From Pohlia nutans (taxonomy: Eukaryota > Streptophyta > Bryopsida > Bryales > Mniaceae), in contig CM040085.1 in assembly GCA_022496805.1 (NCBI GenBank), positions 27,867,811 through 27,931,810 on the forward strand: a stretch of 64,000 nucleotides of DNA. Direction: 5' to 3'. Shown one piece after another: positions 1 through 11,510 of the stretch. The position numbers were made by a program, and so were the translations under genes. The stretch's first letter is position 1; each line of letters starts with the position of its first letter. The notes under the pieces are model-generated. The model made no database searches. It saw nothing but the letters and a program-made list of their open reading frames with translations, and was not told where the DNA came from.

Positions 1-1049
1 CCCTTAAGTTCCTGACGGTTTTCACTACAAACTAAATATGTTATAATATGTGTTTTATATGAATTTTTTGAAGTTTGTAAAATCTAAAAATTGTAATTTG
101 TAATTTCTAAATTTTATTTATATGATTGAATATTGTTAAAACCATTTAGATTTTTTATAAATAAAATTTAAAAGAAAGACTTTGAATATTCATAAAAAAA
201 TAAATTATTCAATTTTTTTTATTGAATTAAATTATTATTACTTAAAGGTATAAGTGTTCATTGCATGGATAGAAGTTTCCAAGATTTAGAGTTTATAATT
301 TGTAAAAAATGTCAATTTAAACAACACTACCTAAGAACTTGATTGAATAAATAGTTTAAATGAAACAAATTCCAATGGGTATTAAGCCTCTTATTAACAT
401 AATGCGTTTAACCAATCAAAGTATCAAACCAAAATTCAAAGAGAAATAATTAATTTTGTATTTGTTGTGAATTTTGAAAGTTTATTAGTTAAATTATATA
501 TATATAATTGTATATGATGAATTTTGGGTGTTCATTTGTATAGAATTAATCTAAAATTCATGCTTTACAATCCTTCTTTCTACGTTCATACAAAATATAT
601 ACTTTACCATGCAATTTTTCACACATTTACATATTAAATATTTTAATAGACTACTCCAACATCTACACCGCCCAATGTTCTTTAGTGATCCATTGACATA
701 TTCTTATAATAAATTTGATTCTAAATAGGTTAGGCCCAAGAAACACTCGATTTGGACACTCCTAACTCATATTACAACACTTTTTATTTTTGAAACGACC
801 ACTTTTGTGTTGCCTCAGCACTTAACTCTTGAATGGCCCGAAAGCCCTTTGCGACCATATAGTATATTCTCTATCTGGTGGTATTTCATCAAATCAATAG
901 TGACCAAATATTTTTCACTACAAAGTAAAATCAATAATCATGATAATATGTATATAATAATATATCACAATTCATGTATTAAACTACAATTGAACAATTA
1001 TAAGGTTAAATACGGTTTGTAGAGAGGGACCCCAAGGGCCTTTAAAGGG
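1..1049. other. AT-rich intergenic DNA
   Basis: No gene recognised. The last bases (about 1030-1053) read as the right end of a piggyBac-type element (GGGCCTTTAAAGGGTTAA), but I found no partner left end upstream. Confidence 0.5.
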
Positions 1050-1282
1050 TTAATCCTTAAAGGGCTGATGGAGATAGTAGATACGTTGACGTATATTTGA
1101 CATTTGTTGTAAATAAAAAGTTTCAAATCGAGACCCCAATAGCTCATCAAAATCATGTCAACATGAATTTTAACTTCACATTTGATCTTAAACCCATAGG
1201 AGGTGTGGAACCAAAACAAACATAATGAAATATTGGTGCATAATACTGGTCGGAAAGGACTCTTTGGACCTTTAAGGGTTAA
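1050..1282. mobile_element. piggyBac-type MITE, family L
   Basis: A 233-bp non-coding element is bounded by TTAA on both sides. The left end reads TTAATCCTTAAAGGGC and the right end, reverse complemented, reads TTAACCCTTAAAGGTCC. It abuts the right end of another element and shares its TTAA. No ORF; mobility would need a transposase in trans. Confidence 0.7.
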
Positions 1283-3587
1283 CTAAAGATGAACTTAATA
1301 CTAATACTAATACCAATATCTAGAGACATAACTTACACTAATACTTCTGTTTAAGAGTCTGTTGGAATAATTGTACATTGATGTGGGAACTAGGAAGCAA
1401 GTGCTACTCTTGATGTCACATTGACGTAGGTTTAGGGTACTACCAGTACCCTTTGATGTCACCTGCCCGAGGTAGACGAGCTACTCACTACATCCGGTAC
1501 GCGCAATGTGGATGTCTCGTCCGCTTGCTCTTGCAAGCAACTGATTAATTGTGCTGCAATGAAAGAGCCAAAATTTGCCCACTAAATGCACTTGCAGCAT
1601 GGCTGAATTAATACTGATCTTGCAGGGCTCTTCAGCATTACCATAGTCGGTCATCAGGATTGGCAAAAAGTAATTGTAAAAAGAGAAGCCCAAATTTTGT
1701 GTGGTGAAAAAGAGAATCTTCACAAAATTTGGCATTTTGTTGAAAAGTACTTGAAAAGTTATATATATGAAAAGTAGACTTATAAGTTCATGTTGGTAGT
1801 TGGACTTGAAGGAAAAAATCTCATCCTCAAGGTTAAAATTGAGTTTTAGTAGCCAGCATTTATTAAGCCCTGTTGAACAATTAATGTTAAGTTAACTCTT
1901 TTATCATATAAAGACAAAGTAAGTCTGTTTTTATGTTCAAAAATCTCCATTTCCACTTTGGAGTTGTCATACATCAAAATATTTTATAACTTTAAGGAAA
2001 ATTGAAAATGTAAACAATGTAAACAATGCTTTCCAATACCATTGTTAGATTTAATGTAATTCTTGTGCAATTCCGTTAATACATGATGTTTATAGTTTTG
2101 TACTTGCACTGTAGTTATGCTCAGTCTACCAGATGACATCAATCTACTTTTTTTTGCTAGGGGTAATAGAAACTTCATACCCAACACATGTATGGATTCT
2201 AGGGTTGTGTACATCAGTTTTTGTTGGGCGTATCATGAAGTTAGATTGTGAACATGGTTGTGAACATACAGAGAAGAGGAAGTAAGTAGTGCTTGCAGTG
2301 GTACAATACACTAGGAAAATCAACACATGTTTAGTGCTAGTGCATTAGAAGGCTACATTCTAAGTACATGTTGGATTCTATGTATGTCCAAAATTTAGAA
2401 AAATAACTTTGTTATCCTACTCTCAAAAGTGATGGCATTTGAAATTCTTTTTGCAAGATTTAGCAGCGTTCATGTATATGTTCATACTCTCATGGATTAA
2501 AAGTATTATTTAGTTGTACTAGTACAACGCATATACAAAGTGGAATTTTTTTACAAAATTTAGTGCTCATTGGTAGATGCAAGTGTTCAAGAAACATACA
2601 TCAAAAACATATGAATTTAAGGTAGAACTAGTCTTGCATGTAATTGCCATATGATATGTAACACAATTTTAGAAGCATTGCCACCATGTGATGTATGTAA
2701 ATGTTGTAAACATACATCTTACACACGCTTTTGATTTCAACCTTCAAAAGTCCAAAAACATAACCCCATGATAACTCCTTTGTATGTCATTTGTTTATGT
2801 TGCACTTGTATACAAGACATGTTGAATCAACAGGTAATGCAATCGTATGAATTGCATACAAAAAAACATGCATAGAAGTTACATCAACACTTGTGAATAC
2901 AAAACGTATCAAAAACATTGGAAAAACATGACTTGCCAAGTTTGTGATGTGGATATTGACATGTCTGCTTGTAACAAACTTGAAGTCTTTACAACTCATT
3001 CAATTCTTATCAAAATCACATGAAACAAAGCTTGACATGTAAAGCATGAAGTACACCCGGAAACAATTCGTACACTAGATAGTGGTCTGAGTGGGGTAGT
3101 AGGCTTCATGAAACTACACCCTAGCCTCATCCCATAAGAGATGGTGATTAGGACTCCAGAACACTCATCTTCCAAACATATGTCCGACATTGGAACTAAG
3201 AACTCAATTAGACTCTCAAGAGTAACACTAAATCCCAGTCCCAGTCACAGAATAGAGTGCTCTAGTGACCCTGCAGTCCAGATGCTCTGCTACGGAAACT
3301 AGGGCACAAGCTTGGGCGCTTCCGAATATCAAGCCTCGAAGATATTCTAGAGCTATGGAACCTCCAGTTTCAATAACGTTAGACGGAGCCTGATTGTGCT
3401 CCCAGGTTTGATAAGGTCCAGCAAACAGAAAAAGTAACCCGGTGCAATTTTCAACATGACTACCCAAATTGTCCTAATACTTATGGTGAGCCAAGTTGAA
3501 TTGAAATTAAAAACCTCTAGAACAGATCCTGTACATGAGGGCTTGCCAGTATCAACAAAAAGATAGGGTATTTACTTACCAGTAATC
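1283..3587. other. intergenic / 3' flank of the PV42-like gene
   Basis: AT-rich. Short ORFs here (for example 1481-1735 minus) have no recognisable domain. The part next to 3588 probably includes the 3' UTR of the PV42-like gene. No clear repeat boundaries seen. Confidence 0.4.
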
Positions 3588-6347
3588 CTACTGGTAATCT
3601 GCCTGGGGGACGTGTTTTGAGAAATAGTCGTGCACCACCCTGATTATGTCAGAAAACGAGACAACACCATTGAGTTGTCCTTCATTATCAACCGCCCACA
3701 CTCGATGAACATGACTTGCAAGTGCCTTTGACATCACTTCAGCCAAGGAGGTCTCCAAATGACACGTAACAGAGGGTTTCTGGAATCCCTTGCACTCAAA
3801 CGACCCGGCATTGATGGCTGCTCCCATCCCAAACCTCTGAGCAATGCCTGCCTTGTTGAAAAAACTCAGGACTGGCAGAGTTGCCCAAGCTCGCAACATT
3901 TCAGACGTGCATCCGAGTAAGTCGCTTGCGGAAAACGTTCCCACTAGTTTTCTTCCATTGCCCTGCATCCAGACAAATTAAACCTCTCCTTCGTTAGAGT
4001 TAACCCTTAAAGGACCAAGGATTCATAGTTTTAAAATGACAAGTTCAATTGTTCATATTGTGAAGATATTGTTTATATAATTCGGATAGGACGGGATTTT
4101 ATATCCCTGGAATCAGTGAAGAACATTGCATGTGTTTATCAAAAGACAAATAAGTTGGAAGTCTACACAAGACCTACTCCCTCTGTCCCATATTAAACTT
4201 CCTGATTACTCAAACTATTTGTCCATAATAAGCTTCATGTTTGCTCAAACTACTACTCCTACTGGCTCACGGTCCACACCATTGGACTAGCTAATTCTTC
4301 TATTTTGAGGGTTGAGGAAGCTTATTATGGGACAGAGGAGTATTCAAAACTGCTATAGAAAACATGAGGCCCAATTTGGGCTTCTTGGTCCTTTGAGGGA
4401 TGTTTTTCATAGCAGGTCCTGTCTTGTTACCAGAAGGTGTGAAGAAAGCTAACACAGTTGAAGTGGAGCGTAGAATCAAATGATAATTGTATTTACTGTC
4501 TATATTAGTTTGAGTTCTATTAGCAGAAAGAACGTGCGGATATGCACCAAAAAATTAAGGTTCATTATGAACGTACAGACTAGACAACCAGGAAGTATGC
4601 ACATGAAGAAACTCTGAGCACAAAGGGACCATACTCACCACGACCAGAGTCTGTTCGTTATCCAAGTCTCCGTTTGCCTCCACGATTGCTACAGCTTGTA
4701 ACGAGGTTTTCCGTATGCATTGCACAACATCCATCACCCTCATGCAGCTGGGTGCAGCATACACATTGGATTGTACAGCGCCCAAATCGAGCACACTCTT
4801 GTTGGCCATGAAGTCCAACTCCTTGGAATGCATATACAGAAACTCCACCATATCAGTCTGGGTGAAAATGTGGTAACCTGGTGATGCCTCCATAAGTTCA
4901 ACTCCTATGGTGTGCTCCAGTTTGCTCTCGACAGGTATCAAAGCTCGGTGTATACCTTTGCTCATTGGCTCCATAGCATCAAACACCCTGCACTTTAAGC
5001 AAGCATTCATAAGTGAATCACAAATGATCCCCGAATTGAAACCTTCAAAAAATGTGAGAAAAAGAGGGATAGAAAACACCAATTCAAATGTGAACATTCA
5101 AGATGACACCTGCAAAACTTCCTGTTAAACGCAGCATCCTTTCGTCCTTCATGAAACATTCTAATGATTTTAATATATCATATAACATACTCAACGAGAA
5201 GCGACTTCACATTACTGTCTTAAGGTGACAACTGTCTGTCTCTTCCTCGTCTCTTCTAAAGGTGACAAAACCTAATGATTGTGCAGACCTACCATAGAGA
5301 AAGAGAAAGCCCACGTCATAAGTTCTAGTCAAGAGATCTGAGAAGTGAAAGTAAGACCCAAGAAGTGAAGGATAAAGCCATGTGTTCGTAAAATTAAACC
5401 AATAATGCATTCTGAAAGCAATTTTAATTCGATCAACAAATGTATGATCAAGAAATGCTGCCAGATTCGGATCCTTGCTCTGAGCCGGGACAAAATACGA
5501 AGCTGCGACATGTTAATCCGCCATAAAAGCCCAAATTCCTTCACCTATTTAAAATTTCAGAAGTAACCCTGACATACATTCGTATCCGTCCAATTCTAAG
5601 GCAGTCAAGTGAGCATCCAAACCATGCACATTATCTTTGTTATCTACGTGAAGGCACCATCGATCACATGCAGTGGTTTTTTTCCTAGCCAAATTGTTAC
5701 ATACAATTTGGGCTAGCTAATTGATACAAAGGATTTTTGAAAAAAAAAGGAACAATAGCCAGATTTCCTACATGGAGTCAAGATGTGTAACATCTTTAAA
5801 CCTAGGTAGCACATGTGTATTACCCTGATATTACCTATATACTAATATGAAAAGAGCATCCAAGGAGCCTGGACTGCTCTTCAAGACATGGAAAAGTAGC
5901 AAACTGTCTCCTGACAAAAAAAATTACTGATCACATGTGTAGAGAAACTTACGATGTCTGAGGGCTGATACTCCACAAGCTGAGCCCTTCCATGGAGTGG
6001 CCGATAATAGAACTGACAGAAGCTTTGAGCCGGTTATCAACATCTTCTTCCTTGTCACCCTCGGCAATATGGATGAGAATATCCAGCACGCTGACCATCC
6101 CAATGTACTGCTTCCTCACAGCCCCAGTAGCTCGATCAGACTCCAAAATCATACTGCCCCCTGCTCCAATCCATTGCCCTGGCGGAGCCGCAACAGGCAC
6201 TGCCAGAATTTTCTTTGCAAGCAGAGTGGTTAGTGCGTCATTCACTGTGGCCGTGTATGGTATTTCTACCAGCCGAGGCTTGTGCTCAACAATCTGCTGC
6301 ACGGTCGTGCCGCGAAGGATCCCTACTTTCTCTCCCACTTGCGCCAT
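3588..6347 (-). CDS. PV42-like: PV42-like CBS-domain protein (SnRK1 gamma-related), 3 exons
   Basis: Exons on the minus strand are 5953-6347, 4639-4987 and 3588-3962. Together they give 1119 bp, or 372 aa plus stop, with phases that join cleanly. Introns have GT-AG borders; the first donor is GTAAGT. Exon 1 carries a CBS pair starting near LVEIPYTATV and includes IGAGGSMI and SSIIGH, segments I associate with plant PV42a/b proteins. Exon 2 continues with SKGIHRALIPVES. Exon 3 has GTFSASDL and the last CBS motif HVHRVWAVDNEG. Family knowledge: PV42 proteins are four-CBS relatives of the gamma subunit of SNF1-related kinases; nucleotide sensing or kinase binding here is inferred. The second intron contains a piggyBac-type MITE that itself carries a Stowaway-like MITE. 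Nothing in the coding exons looks broken. Confidence 0.9.
4000..4404. mobile_element. piggyBac-type MITE, family A (copy 1), in PV42-like intron 2
   Basis: The left end is TTAACCCTTAAAGGACC. The right end is decayed (GGTCCTTTGAGGGATG). The interior matches the copy at 6535-6783. It lies wholly within the intron 3963-4638 and is interrupted by a Stowaway-like MITE at 4175-4342. Confidence 0.85.
4175..4342. mobile_element. Stowaway-like (Tc1/mariner) MITE nested in family A
   Basis: 168 bp with TA at both borders. The TIR CTCCCTCTGTCCCA matches the well-known plant Stowaway terminus. The family A copy at 6535-6783 gives the empty site: there a single TA stands where the insertion is here. Confidence 0.92.
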
Positions 6348-6368
6348 TTTTCACCACCCTCCACCTTC

Positions 6369-7229
6369 TTCCTCTTTAAGGTCACCAGTAACGCCACCTG
6401 GTTAACCATCACCATGGCCTCACAGTAAGTAACCACAAAAAGAAACATCCAAAAAAAATTCTCCTACTCCGCATGATAACCCTAATAAACTCTAAAATCA
6501 TGAAAAAACATCACTTATCTCTACAATTTTATCCTTAACCCCTAAAGGACCAAAGATTCATGGTTTAAAAATGACAAGTTCAATTGAACATATTGTGAAG
6601 ATTATAATTCAGATGAGACCAAATTTTATATCACTGGAATCGGTAAAGAACATTGCATGTGCTGGTCAAACAACAAATAAATTTGAACAGAAAGAAGGTC
6701 CACATAAGATATACTCAAAACTGCTATATAAAATTTAAAAAACATGGGGCCCAATTTGGACTTCTTGGTCCTTTAAGGGTTAAAAAACCCTAATGGCCAA
6801 CATCACCACTACTGATTTCCTGTCCAACTTCAAATCTCCTTCCCTGCTAATACCTGTGCACAGAAGAAAGCCTTCCTCTTCACGGTCACCAGTATCGCAC
6901 CTGATTAACCATCACCATCACCTCACAGTCAGTAACTACAACAAGAAGAAACATCATTAAGGCAGACTTTAACAACCTCCCACTTGAATGATTGCATAAG
7001 AAATTCATAAAAAATTGATCTCAAGCGAGTTTACCTCTTGTACCCAAAATGATCTCTCCACAGTTCTATATACAGCTCTATATACAGCGATGGAAAGAGT
7101 ATCCTCTAACATATCTTTCAAAACAAACAGAAGACTCTCCTACTCCGCAGGATAACCCTAGAGAACACCATAATCCTTACAAACATAACCACAAACTCAT
7201 CTCTACAAGATACTAAAAAACCCTAATGG
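6369..7229. repeat. direct duplication upstream of the PV42-like gene
   Basis: Unit 1 (about 6369-6798) and unit 2 (about 6872-7229) share the order of several blocks: GGTCACCAGTA, CTCCTACTCCGCA with GATAACCCTA, ACTCATCTCTACAA or its variant, and AAAAAACCCTAATGGC. Unit 1 contains a family A MITE that unit 2 lacks. The duplicated DNA is likely promoter/5' flank of the PV42-like gene. Confidence 0.7.
6535..6783. mobile_element. piggyBac-type MITE, family A (copy 2)
   Basis: 249 bp from TTAA to TTAA. Left end TTAACCCCTAAAGGACC; right end reverse complemented TTAACCCTTAAAGGACC. This is the best-preserved family A copy and lies in one unit of a direct duplication whose other unit is unoccupied. 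Confidence 0.92.
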
Positions 7230-8098
7230 CAAGCACATCTGCAATCAAATGGCAAGCAAATGTCAAGCTAATAGAAAGTGCATCTGCTAATGACAAGCGA
7301 GAGTCAATAGGTCCGATTTCCTATGCATCTTCAAATCCTCTTACTTGAGTACACAGCAAAATGCAGGAGAAATACTCCGTTTGGTACAGATCCAGAGTCG
7401 CTTCAAATTCCAGTGTCGATCTTCCAGGAGAACTCAACTCTCCGAGCAACTGAAGGAACGCTCAAACTTCAAAACCCCGGAGTCGGTGGCAAGATGGAAT
7501 GAAGTTGAAGAGGTTGCAAGGACGAGTCAGATGACGACGACGGTTTTAAAGGGGCGGTAATGGATCAGTGGGCCTTGCTGACGATGTCGATTCTTGGCAC
7601 TCCACCAAGATATTTTGCATCGCTACAAGACGGGTGTAGCCAAGTGGCCAACTGCCACTTGGCAGCACGACGTTGAGACCCCTAACAGCCACTTGGCGGG
7701 ATACTTAGTAATCCTCATTACTCCTCATTCATCCACTCAACATCCTTATTCATCCACTTGGCGGGATACTGCCTGATCCTCATTTAATATGTGACTTTAA
7801 TATGTGAGGGGCGTGCAAGGGTGGGTGTAAGTGCAAGGGCTCTTCAAATGTAAATGAATAATTTCAGCAGGTTAGTTCTAGCGGACATGGGTGTGAATGC
7901 TTTGACATTTGAAAGTGTCTCCATACAAAAAGAAGAGAAAAAAATAAAAACCAAAATTTCGCCAAGCCCGTTTGGGGTCTCGGTTCATGTGTTGTTTCTT
8001 TCTTATGATTTTGCATTGGAATAAAACAAAACAAAAAAAACAAAAAAAAGGTCTCTCTGTGCACGAGTCGTTGTGCTGAAAATATTTCCCAATTCCCA
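7230..8098. other. intergenic DNA with a Harbinger-MITE-like fragment
   Basis: No gene recognised; ORFs at 7345-7560 and 7594-7776 have no recognisable domain. The stretch about 7790-7910 (GTGTAAGTGCAAGGGCTC onward) resembles the right half of the Harbinger-like MITE at 36974-37281, with its terminus decayed. Confidence 0.45.
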
Positions 8099-8256
8099 TT
8101 AACCCCTAAATGTCACGGCGTTTAGAAACTGGACGACTAACAGATTCAAACGCACCCCACGTTCTCATCAATGCTTGGATGAAAGTCATCCAATTTTTTG
8201 GAGATACTTCACCAAGTTGTTGTCCTATCTAATGGTTGGATTTAGTCATACTTGAT

Positions 8257-8362
8257 TACTCCCTCTGTCCCATAATGACTTGCACGTAGGTTCTCTGAAA
8301 TCTACCTCTTGAGGTAGATTTCAGAGAACCTACGTGTAAGTCATTATGGGACAGAGGGAGTA
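8257..8362. mobile_element. Stowaway-like MITE, near-perfect hairpin
   Basis: 106 bp including flanking TA. TIR CTCCCTCTGTCCCATAATG at both ends. The whole element is almost one long inverted repeat with a loop of about 4 nt near 8308. Family B copies elsewhere show the unoccupied TA. Confidence 0.93.
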
Positions 8363-8469
8363 TATATTTTTCTAAAATTACAAATGTAGAAGTATGTCAA
8401 GTCGTTGACCAAGCCAAAATTGCATTGACTGTAGTTCAAAAGTGGCCTTGCAAAAATGAGGTCATAGAT

Positions 8470-9405
8470 TTAACCCCTAAAGGACCAGGTGGACACATTG
8501 TATCCAAGAATAATTTCATTACTTTAATAACTTGTTTGGATTTCATAATTTTGACTCAATGTTAACTAGAGAATTGAAAATGTTTGTTTCAAGAACACAA
8601 AAATCCTTCAAGATTTGCAATAACGTTGATTGATTCATCGGGAAAAAATTAAAACGTCAACGTAGGTGAACTTGGGACATAGTAGTTAGGGCGGTTGATG
8701 ACTTGAAGGGCGTTTTCACACTTAGACGTCACATTCGTTAAAAAAAGAAGTGTCTAATATGTAAAATATTTGCCATTACTGCATCATTAACACTATAAAA
8801 TAATTACGGAAAATATTTAAATATATTTTAAATGGAATCTTTTCAAAATAATTGGAATCTTTTCTACATATTTTATATTATTTTGGAATATTTTGGAATA
8901 TTCCATAAATATATTTGAATTCTTTAAAACATTTTTGCAATGTAAAAATTAATAACGATCACAAACACCGGCTCAACAAGTCACCAACGAGTCACCAACA
9001 AGTCAATTCACCCAAACATAAATCTTTGAGAATCAATCATTGTTGTTGTATTTAGTTTTAGAACACCATTTTTTGTGGGCACCTAGATATAGTACATCTT
9101 TGTATGCTCCTAAACTTTCAAACGCTAATCATGGTTTTTAAATTTATGAGAAAGTTTGCAATGAATGACCTATTGGTTTTATTCAAAATTTTCAGAAATC
9201 AACTTATAATCAAACCTTATAATCATGTAATATATACGGTAGATTGTTCTGAAAATTGATGTACAGTCTCATGACTAAGTCCTTTTTGAACTTCAATGGT
9301 GAAGTTTTCTACATGAATACCAATCAAGAGATACAATTGCCTTTCTGAAAGCATCACGAGAAAGTGATAAAATTTTAAGAATGAGCATGGTCCTTTAGGG
9401 GTTAA
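8470..9405. mobile_element. piggyBac-type element, family C (copy 1), nested in family B
   Basis: 936 bp with TTAA borders. Ends: TTAACCCCTAAAGGACCAGG and, reverse complemented, TTAACCCCTAAAGGACCATG. The host family B copy at 57922-58428 shows a single TTAA at the equivalent position. A second copy in the opposite orientation is at 35634-36546. No coding capacity seen. Confidence 0.9.
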
Positions 9406-9722
9406 GGCACACAAAAATCTCAAAGAATCACCACATTTAAGAGAATCTCATTTCATACTCATTCCAACAAATTTTACTCCAAAAACATTAAAATTTTGTT
9501 TGTAATCAAATTTAGAAGAAAATTTTAATTTTAACTTTCAAAATTGATAATTAAATATTGGTGATAGTATTAGTGAATCAAACCGTACGGATGGAATCTA
9601 AAATTCAACATCTAGAACTTTCATTTGTATATCAATTCCAAAATATTCTTCTAAATGGGAGTTTATGATGATTTTTCTCAAATTGTCAATTCCAGGGACA
9701 CTTTGGTACGTTTAGGGGTTAA

Positions 9723-10480
9723 TGCACACTGACATTTTCTTCCGGTTTCCAGATAGAATCATATATGCAAATGGTGCGAAATTCAAGTTTGTTAACCTCA
9801 TCCGTCGAGCACTACATCTACAGTGGTAATACATGCGTATCAGGGACTTACACAACACCGGGCGCCCGGGGAGCAGTGGTGATTTTTCACAAGGTCCTTG
9901 ATTGGTACGGTGATATCGGCCGGGGACGTACCCTGTTAAAAAAACCAATTATGTCATGTGCACATGTTCTCTAAAAAAAATTATCGGTTTTTGACGTGTT
10001 AGAATGAACATTGACAAGTTGCCAAAATATAATCAAGAAAAAAATAGTACAAATCCACTTGAACAAGTCACATATGACATGTCAATGACAAGGAAAATAA
10101 GTTCAACTAAAAAATCTCTTGTCCAAATTTGATAGTGGCAAATACATGTCTACAAACAAAAAGTAGAAGACATTATTATAACCTAACTTGAATTTGTAAA
10201 TTTCAATCCGTAATTCTAACATCTTCTCTCCTTATTCCTTCTAATCACTAGTTCTAAGTTGTTTAACAACAAATTCTAATCAAACATAAATTAATTTCAA
10301 CAACCAAAAAAAATCTTACAATTGAAATAAACCCTAAACCAACAAGAATTTCATCATCCAACATGATTAGAATTCCACTTGTCAAAATACAAACCTCAAC
10401 CCATGATTCACTGAATGCACAGTGGTCACAATTCACAAACAACTAAAATAATATCAACCAATCCTCAACAGTTTAATAGT
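9723..10480. other. intergenic DNA, nothing recognised
   Basis: AT-rich apart from a mixed-composition patch around 9850-9930. I see no gene or repeat boundary. Confidence 0.4.
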
Positions 10481-11510
10481 TTAACCCTGTAAGGCCGGCA
10501 CCAGTGACCGCTGGTCAAAAGCAAGGAAGGAACCATGACCGTGAGATCGTCGTTGCAAGGCTCCATTTCTGAAAATTGTGGGCCTTTTCCAATGTTATGA
10601 ATCTCATTGGACAGATGGGGGAGTTGGGTCCACAATATGCCCACTCAAGTGCGCGGACAACAAGAATTCTAACTTCTACAGCTAATTGTGGACATAGCTC
10701 ATGAAGAAAAAAACAAGGGCAGCACTAGAAATAGTGATGCTAGAAAAATGTGGCACATGACATAGGAGATAGAAAGTGGCAATCATAATGAGAGTCCAAC
10801 TAGCATTTGAAATTTAGAAAAGGGACATACGGCGAGTTCGGAAATAGCAAGCAGTGAAGCTTGCATAGGGAATCTAAAAAAAAGAAATGCACACGGACTT
10901 CGGAAATTGCTCTTGTCCTTGTGCTGAAATTGGAAGGCTACAGGGCCCCTCCCTCTTGCACAGCCCGCCCTCATGCTCTGGATCCGCATACTCGCCGGCA
11001 GCTGCAGCAAATCAGCTGGCAGTTGCAACTGGGTCCTGAAGAAAGCCGAATCCCCAAGGAAATCCGAGTGGGCAGGCTAGAAGTAAAGCTTCGGCCCCGA
11101 GTAGCTGAAAAAAAACATGCCGCGTGGCTGCTGACCTCCTCTGGATGCTGACCAGCTAACCGGACAATGTCCGAGGCAGTTGGAAAGCCCAGCCCTTATC
11201 CACTGTAGAAACCATTGGCCAATCACAGTCGTCCTTCGTGGCAGCCACCATTCCAGGCCATGACGAGATGAGAGCCCTCACTGTCCTTGAACTCCAGAGC
11301 AACTGCAGACCGTGTCTTCCATTTTGCATTTGGCACACCTAAATGCCACAAGTGGCTACAGAAAAAGTATAAGATGTATGTAATAAATATCCTCAAAAAC
11401 CTAATGAACCGCCTAAAAAATATACAAATGTACAAGAAATTGACACCTCGTTAGATTGTGACATATTCCCTATATCTAGTACGGAAACAGGAAAAATAAC
11501 AGTGGAATTA

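Larger units (their letters stand above)
8099..9722. mobile_element. piggyBac-type element, family B (copy 1), with two nested elements
   Basis: TTAA at 8099-8102 and 9719-9722. The left end is TTAACCCCTAAATGTC and the right end reads CGTTTAGGGGTTAA. Removing the nested Stowaway-like MITE (8257-8362) and family C element (8470-9405) leaves a unit collinear with the roughly 589-bp family B copy at 30535-31123. Non-coding. Confidence 0.9.

Noticed and set aside
1481..1735. 84-codon minus ORF as a gene
   Set aside because: No domain, homologous copy or splice context is visible.
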